Source of the DNA: Lachnospiraceae bacterium | Lineage (GTDB): Bacteria > Bacillota > Clostridia > Lachnospirales > Lachnospiraceae | DNA: 64,000 bases | Direction of reading: 5' to 3' | Assembly (NCBI GenBank): GCA_017453065.1 | Contig: JAFTKW010000005.1 | Location: forward strand, 1 to 64,000 | Part shown: positions 62,101-64,000 of the stretch, one piece after another | Numbering within the stretch: the first letter of the stretch is position 1 | Layout: every line of letters starts with the position of its first letter | Notes under the pieces: generated by a model | Database searches by the model: none | Seen by the model: only the letters and a program-made list of their open reading frames with translations | What the model was told of the DNA's origin: nothing | Translations under genes and position numbers: made by a program

Positions 62101-62982
62101 ACCAAGGCTGTGAAGGATACTACTCCAGTAGATACAGGAATTTACAAAGCAGACAGCATTTATGTATGTAAGAATAAAGTAGCAAAACCTACCGTATTTA
62201 TCCCTGTATTCCCAGGTACAAACTGTGAATACGATTCTACTAAGGCTTTCGAGCGTGCAGGAGCAAATGTGATTACTAAGGTATTCCGCAACATGACAGC
62301 ACAGGATATTAGAGAGTCCGTAGAAGAGTTTGATAAGGCCATTGCGCAGGCTCAGATTATTATGTTCCCAGGCGGATTCTCCGCTGGTGACGAGCCAGAT
62401 GGTAGTGCGAAGTTCTTTGCAACTGCATTCCAGAATGAAAAGATGAAGGAAGCAGTTATGAAACTTCTTCAGGAGAGAGATGGTTTGGCACTTGGTATCT
62501 GTAATGGTTTCCAGGCGCTGATCAAACTTGGTTTGGTACCTTACGGTGAGATTACAGGCCAGAAGGCTGATTCACCTACACTTACCTTCAACACCATTAA
62601 CCGTCACATCTCTAAGATGGTTTATACAAAGGTTGTTTCCAACAAGTCCCCATGGCTTCAGGGCGCGCAGCTTGGTGCGACTTACTGCAGCCCAGCTTCC
62701 CATGGTGAAGGACGTTTCGTAGCACCTAAGGAGTGGATTGACCAGTTGTTTGCAAATGGTCAGGTTGCAACTCAGTACGCAGACCTAAATGGCAATATTT
62801 CTATGGATGAAGAGTGGAACGTAAACGGTTCTTACGCATCTATCGAAGGTATCACATCTCCAGATGGAAGATGCTTCGGTAAGATGGCTCATGCAGAGAG
62901 AAGAGACGCTAGCGTGGCTATGAACATCTACGGAGAACAGGATTTGAGAATCTTTGAATCTGGTGTAGCTTACTTTAAATAA
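59182..62982 (+). CDS. purL: phosphoribosylformylglycinamidine synthase, single-chain
   Basis: This 1266-residue enzyme converts FGAR to FGAM using glutamine and ATP. ATG 59182 has TTGGAGG upstream and is preferred to a TTG at 59170. The N-terminal domain, the linker with YWSDHCRHTTF (about 223-233), the FGAM-synthase core (FKNETHNHPTEIEPFGGAAT; GLPSIGGKDSMSGTF) and a C-terminal glutaminase with Cys in LGICNGFQAL are fused in one chain. This is the large form, instead of separate purS, purQ and purL. It stands alone, 40 kb from purE-M-N-D, with its own promoter. Confidence 0.97.
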   Translation: MGNVRRIYVEKKEAYAVKAKELHEELKNYLGIQGITKVREFIRYDVENISDAVFERACKTVFSEPPVDDLYLDNIEVAADEKVFSVEFLPGQFDQRADSAVQCVKFLKEDEEPIIKTAVTYVIGGQVSDDEFLKIKAYCINPVDSRETEQAVPETLVTNFEEPADVLVFDGFKDMPETELKALYDSLGLAMTFKDFLHIQNYFKKEEDRDPSMTEIRVLDTYWSDHCRHTTFSTELKDVEFGTGYYEAPLKNTYQNYLDTRAEIFAGRSDKFVCLMDLALMAMRKLKKDGKLNDMEESDEINACSVVVPVEMEYEGETVTEEWLVFFKNETHNHPTEIEPFGGAATCLGGAIRDPLSGRGYVYQAMRVTGAADPTVPVADTLKGKLSQKKLVRGAASGYSSYGNQIGLATGLVKEIYHPNYVAKRMEIGAVMGAAPRKNVIRETSDPGDIIILLGGRTGRDGCGGATGSSKVHTESSIETCGAEVQKGNAPTERKIQRLFRRQEVSSLIKKCNDFGAGGVSVAIGELAAGLVVDLDKVPKKYAGLDGTELAISESQERMAVVVDPKDVDAFLGYAQEENLEAIPVATVTEEPRLVLNWRGKDIVNISRAFLDTNGAHQETTVKVDIPDVGDNYLQKYAVEKVGEAAKTGDVKKAWLALMGDLNVCSQKGLVEMFDASIGAGSVFMPYGGKYQLTETQTMVAKLPVLKGKTDTVTMMSYGFDPYLSTWSPYHGAVYAVTESLAKIVASGGDFSKVRFTFQEYFRRMTADPSRWSQPFAALLGAYDAQMGFGLPSIGGKDSMSGTFNDIDVPPTLVSFAVDIAKSGEIVSPELKKAGNIIVRFQIEKDAYDVPVYEKVMELYNKIHELNLKGVIASAYALDSKGVVAAISKMAFGNKLGVALNEDLNMEELFGQGLGDIVAEIKDSHVAVLDQMNIPFQFVGKVTEEPVFVYGTTRIGVEEALDAWKKTLEKVFPTKAVKDTTPVDTGIYKADSIYVCKNKVAKPTVFIPVFPGTNCEYDSTKAFERAGANVITKVFRNMTAQDIRESVEEFDKAIAQAQIIMFPGGFSAGDEPDGSAKFFATAFQNEKMKEAVMKLLQERDGLALGICNGFQALIKLGLVPYGEITGQKADSPTLTFNTINRHISKMVYTKVVSNKSPWLQGAQLGATYCSPASHGEGRFVAPKEWIDQLFANGQVATQYADLNGNISMDEEWNVNGSYASIEGITSPDGRCFGKMAHAERRDASVAMNIYGEQDLRIFESGVAYFK

Positions 62983-62999
62983 GTTTTAATAGTAAATTT

Positions 63000-63113
63000 T
63001 TGTGTTAAAACTCAGAAAAATAGTGTATGATATGAATAAGGAAAAGTTTAACCAGTAAATTGTAGTTAAACGGCAGAATACGAGAACCTAAGAAGCTTTC
63101 GATTCTGCCGTTT
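63000..63113 (+). promoter_or_regulatory. structured leader before the acetyltransferase-like gene
   Basis: TTGTGT (63000-63005) and TATGAT (63026-63031), 20 bp apart, form a weak promoter. Downstream, GTTTAAC/GTTAAAC (63046-63071) and AACGGCAGAAT/ATTCTGCCGTT with TTTTCTTCTT (63069-63118) can fold as two hairpins, the second a terminator. It may end the purL transcript, or attenuate the gene at 63191. Confidence 0.5.
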
Positions 63114-63190
63114 TCTTCTTATAGGTGCTCTTTGTGAACGGAGTTGTCCGCAAAAGGAAGAGTGAAATTCTAGGTATCTTGGAGGGGCCA

Positions 63191-64000
63191 ATGGACAGAG
63201 TAAAGGAATGGTACAAGTTAGACCTGTCGGCTATCGTGTATCCTACATTACAAAGAAAAGATTTTTCTTCTGTATATAGACTTTCTGCCTTGATGAAAGA
63301 AGAGGTGCAGCCTGAGGTGTTACAGCAGGCTGTAGATTTAAGCTTGCCCAGATTTCCGACCTACAAGGCCGCTATTCGAAAGGGAGTGTTTTGGAGATAT
63401 TTAGAACCAAACCACAGACCAGGTCCTTTTGTAAAGCCGGATATCAAAAATCCTTGTATGCCTATGCCTTTTAAGGCAAACAACCGCTACTTGATTCGAG
63501 TGTACTACTATGGGAGAAGAATTTCGCTTGAAGCACATCACAGTTTGGGAGATGGAACAGGTGGAATGGCTGTTTTGCATACCATCATAGCGCAGTACCT
63601 GGGGCTTTTGGGGCACCCTATCAAACCAGATGGACTGGTAATGGATATCCATGAAAAGCCAGACCCGGAGGAACTGGAAGATGCATACATGCGCTATGCC
63701 AATGCCAAGGTAAGACCTCCACGCCCACAGGAGCCGACCTACCGTGTTAGAGGCACCAAGGAGCCTTTTTATACCTTGAATATTGTGGATGGAATCATGT
63801 CCAGTAGTCAGGTGGCGCAGGTAGCGAAGTCCTACAAGGTAACCATTACGGAATATCTGAATGCGGTGCTGATTTATGCTCTTTTGCAAAAACAGCTTCA
63901 GGAGAATCCAATCCGCTTAAAGCCGGTAAAGATTGCTATGCCTGTAAATTTGCGCAGATTTTTTCCTTCCAAGACATTGCGCAACTTTATTACAATGATA
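63191..64000 (+). CDS. condensation/acetyltransferase-like protein, cut by the window edge
   Basis: The frame is open from ATG 63191 (GGAGGGGCC upstream) to the window end, 270 codons. It has the HHSLGDG motif at 116-122, the HHxxxDG active site shared by condensation-domain, PapA5-like and alcohol acetyltransferases. The usual order, an acceptor lobe first and a tunnel past the motif, fits. No substrate can be assigned; the C-terminal half is outside the window. Confidence 0.8.
   Translation, partial: MDRVKEWYKLDLSAIVYPTLQRKDFSSVYRLSALMKEEVQPEVLQQAVDLSLPRFPTYKAAIRKGVFWRYLEPNHRPGPFVKPDIKNPCMPMPFKANNRYLIRVYYYGRRISLEAHHSLGDGTGGMAVLHTIIAQYLGLLGHPIKPDGLVMDIHEKPDPEELEDAYMRYANAKVRPPRPQEPTYRVRGTKEPFYTLNIVDGIMSSSQVAQVAKSYKVTITEYLNAVLIYALLQKQLQENPIRLKPVKIAMPVNLRRFFPSKTLRNFITMI

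Overview
The window looks like the chromosome of a low-to-mid GC Gram-positive anaerobe of the class Clostridia, most likely Lachnospiraceae. The reasons are SD-type ribosome binding sites, sugar ABC transporters that lack their own ATPase gene, YesM/YesN-type two-component regulation, a GntR-clpC pair in place of a ctsR-led operon, a single-chain PurL, and a very large cyclic-nucleotide-domain protein. This placement is inference from gene content, because there is no rRNA in the window.

Region 1 (1-12.2 kb) is accessory DNA, visibly more A+T-rich than the rest. It holds an AbiE-type toxin-antitoxin pair with its autoregulatory inverted repeats. The toxin gene is cut short, and 45 bp later a tight six-gene cassette begins: NUDIX hydrolase, SIS-HAD fusion, phosphoribosyltransferase-like protein, ORC/CDC6-like ATPase, a protein of unknown family and a PfkB-type kinase (1654-9129). 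This cassette is the best candidate for a poorly described conflict or nucleotide-signalling system. It is followed by a 131-bp internally deleted IS3-family element, a structured non-coding stretch with direct repeats, and an orf-xis-int recombination module that ends 228 bp before pyrE. The module points to an integrative element lodged beside, or within, a pyrimidine operon.

Region 2 (12.2-26.7 kb) is core genome: pyrE, small membrane proteins, an enlarged M29-type aminopeptidase, purE-purM-purN-purD, a YvyF-like zinc protein, an SH3 surface/membrane protein with PQGQRP tandem repeats, a 348-bp near-palindromic repeat, GntR-clpC, and radA.

Region 3 (26.7-55.2 kb) is a carbohydrate-use island with three transporter loci. 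First, GH30 glycosidase, binding protein and two permeases, followed by a second large binding protein and a YesM/YesN-type pair. Second, after tRNA-Trp and a CarD-family gene, a LacI regulator controls a maltodextrin/galacto-oligosaccharide-type transporter, an unrecognised 617-aa protein, a zinc-ribbon protein and a GH53 galactanase. Third, a divergent LacI regulator sits beside malQ, a maltodextrin transporter and a lipid-anchored GH13 amylase. None of the three encodes an ATPase, so they presumably share one located elsewhere. Each locus has a stable hairpin between the binding-protein gene and the permease genes, which probably sets unequal expression. TTGCGCAA-type and CAANCGNTTG motifs recur at the LacI-linked promoters.

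Region 4 (55.2-64 kb) holds the 761-aa cyclic-nucleotide-domain protein, a TetR regulator with an upstream partner gene, purL about 40 kb from the other purine genes, and the start of a condensation/acetyltransferase-like gene cut by the window edge.
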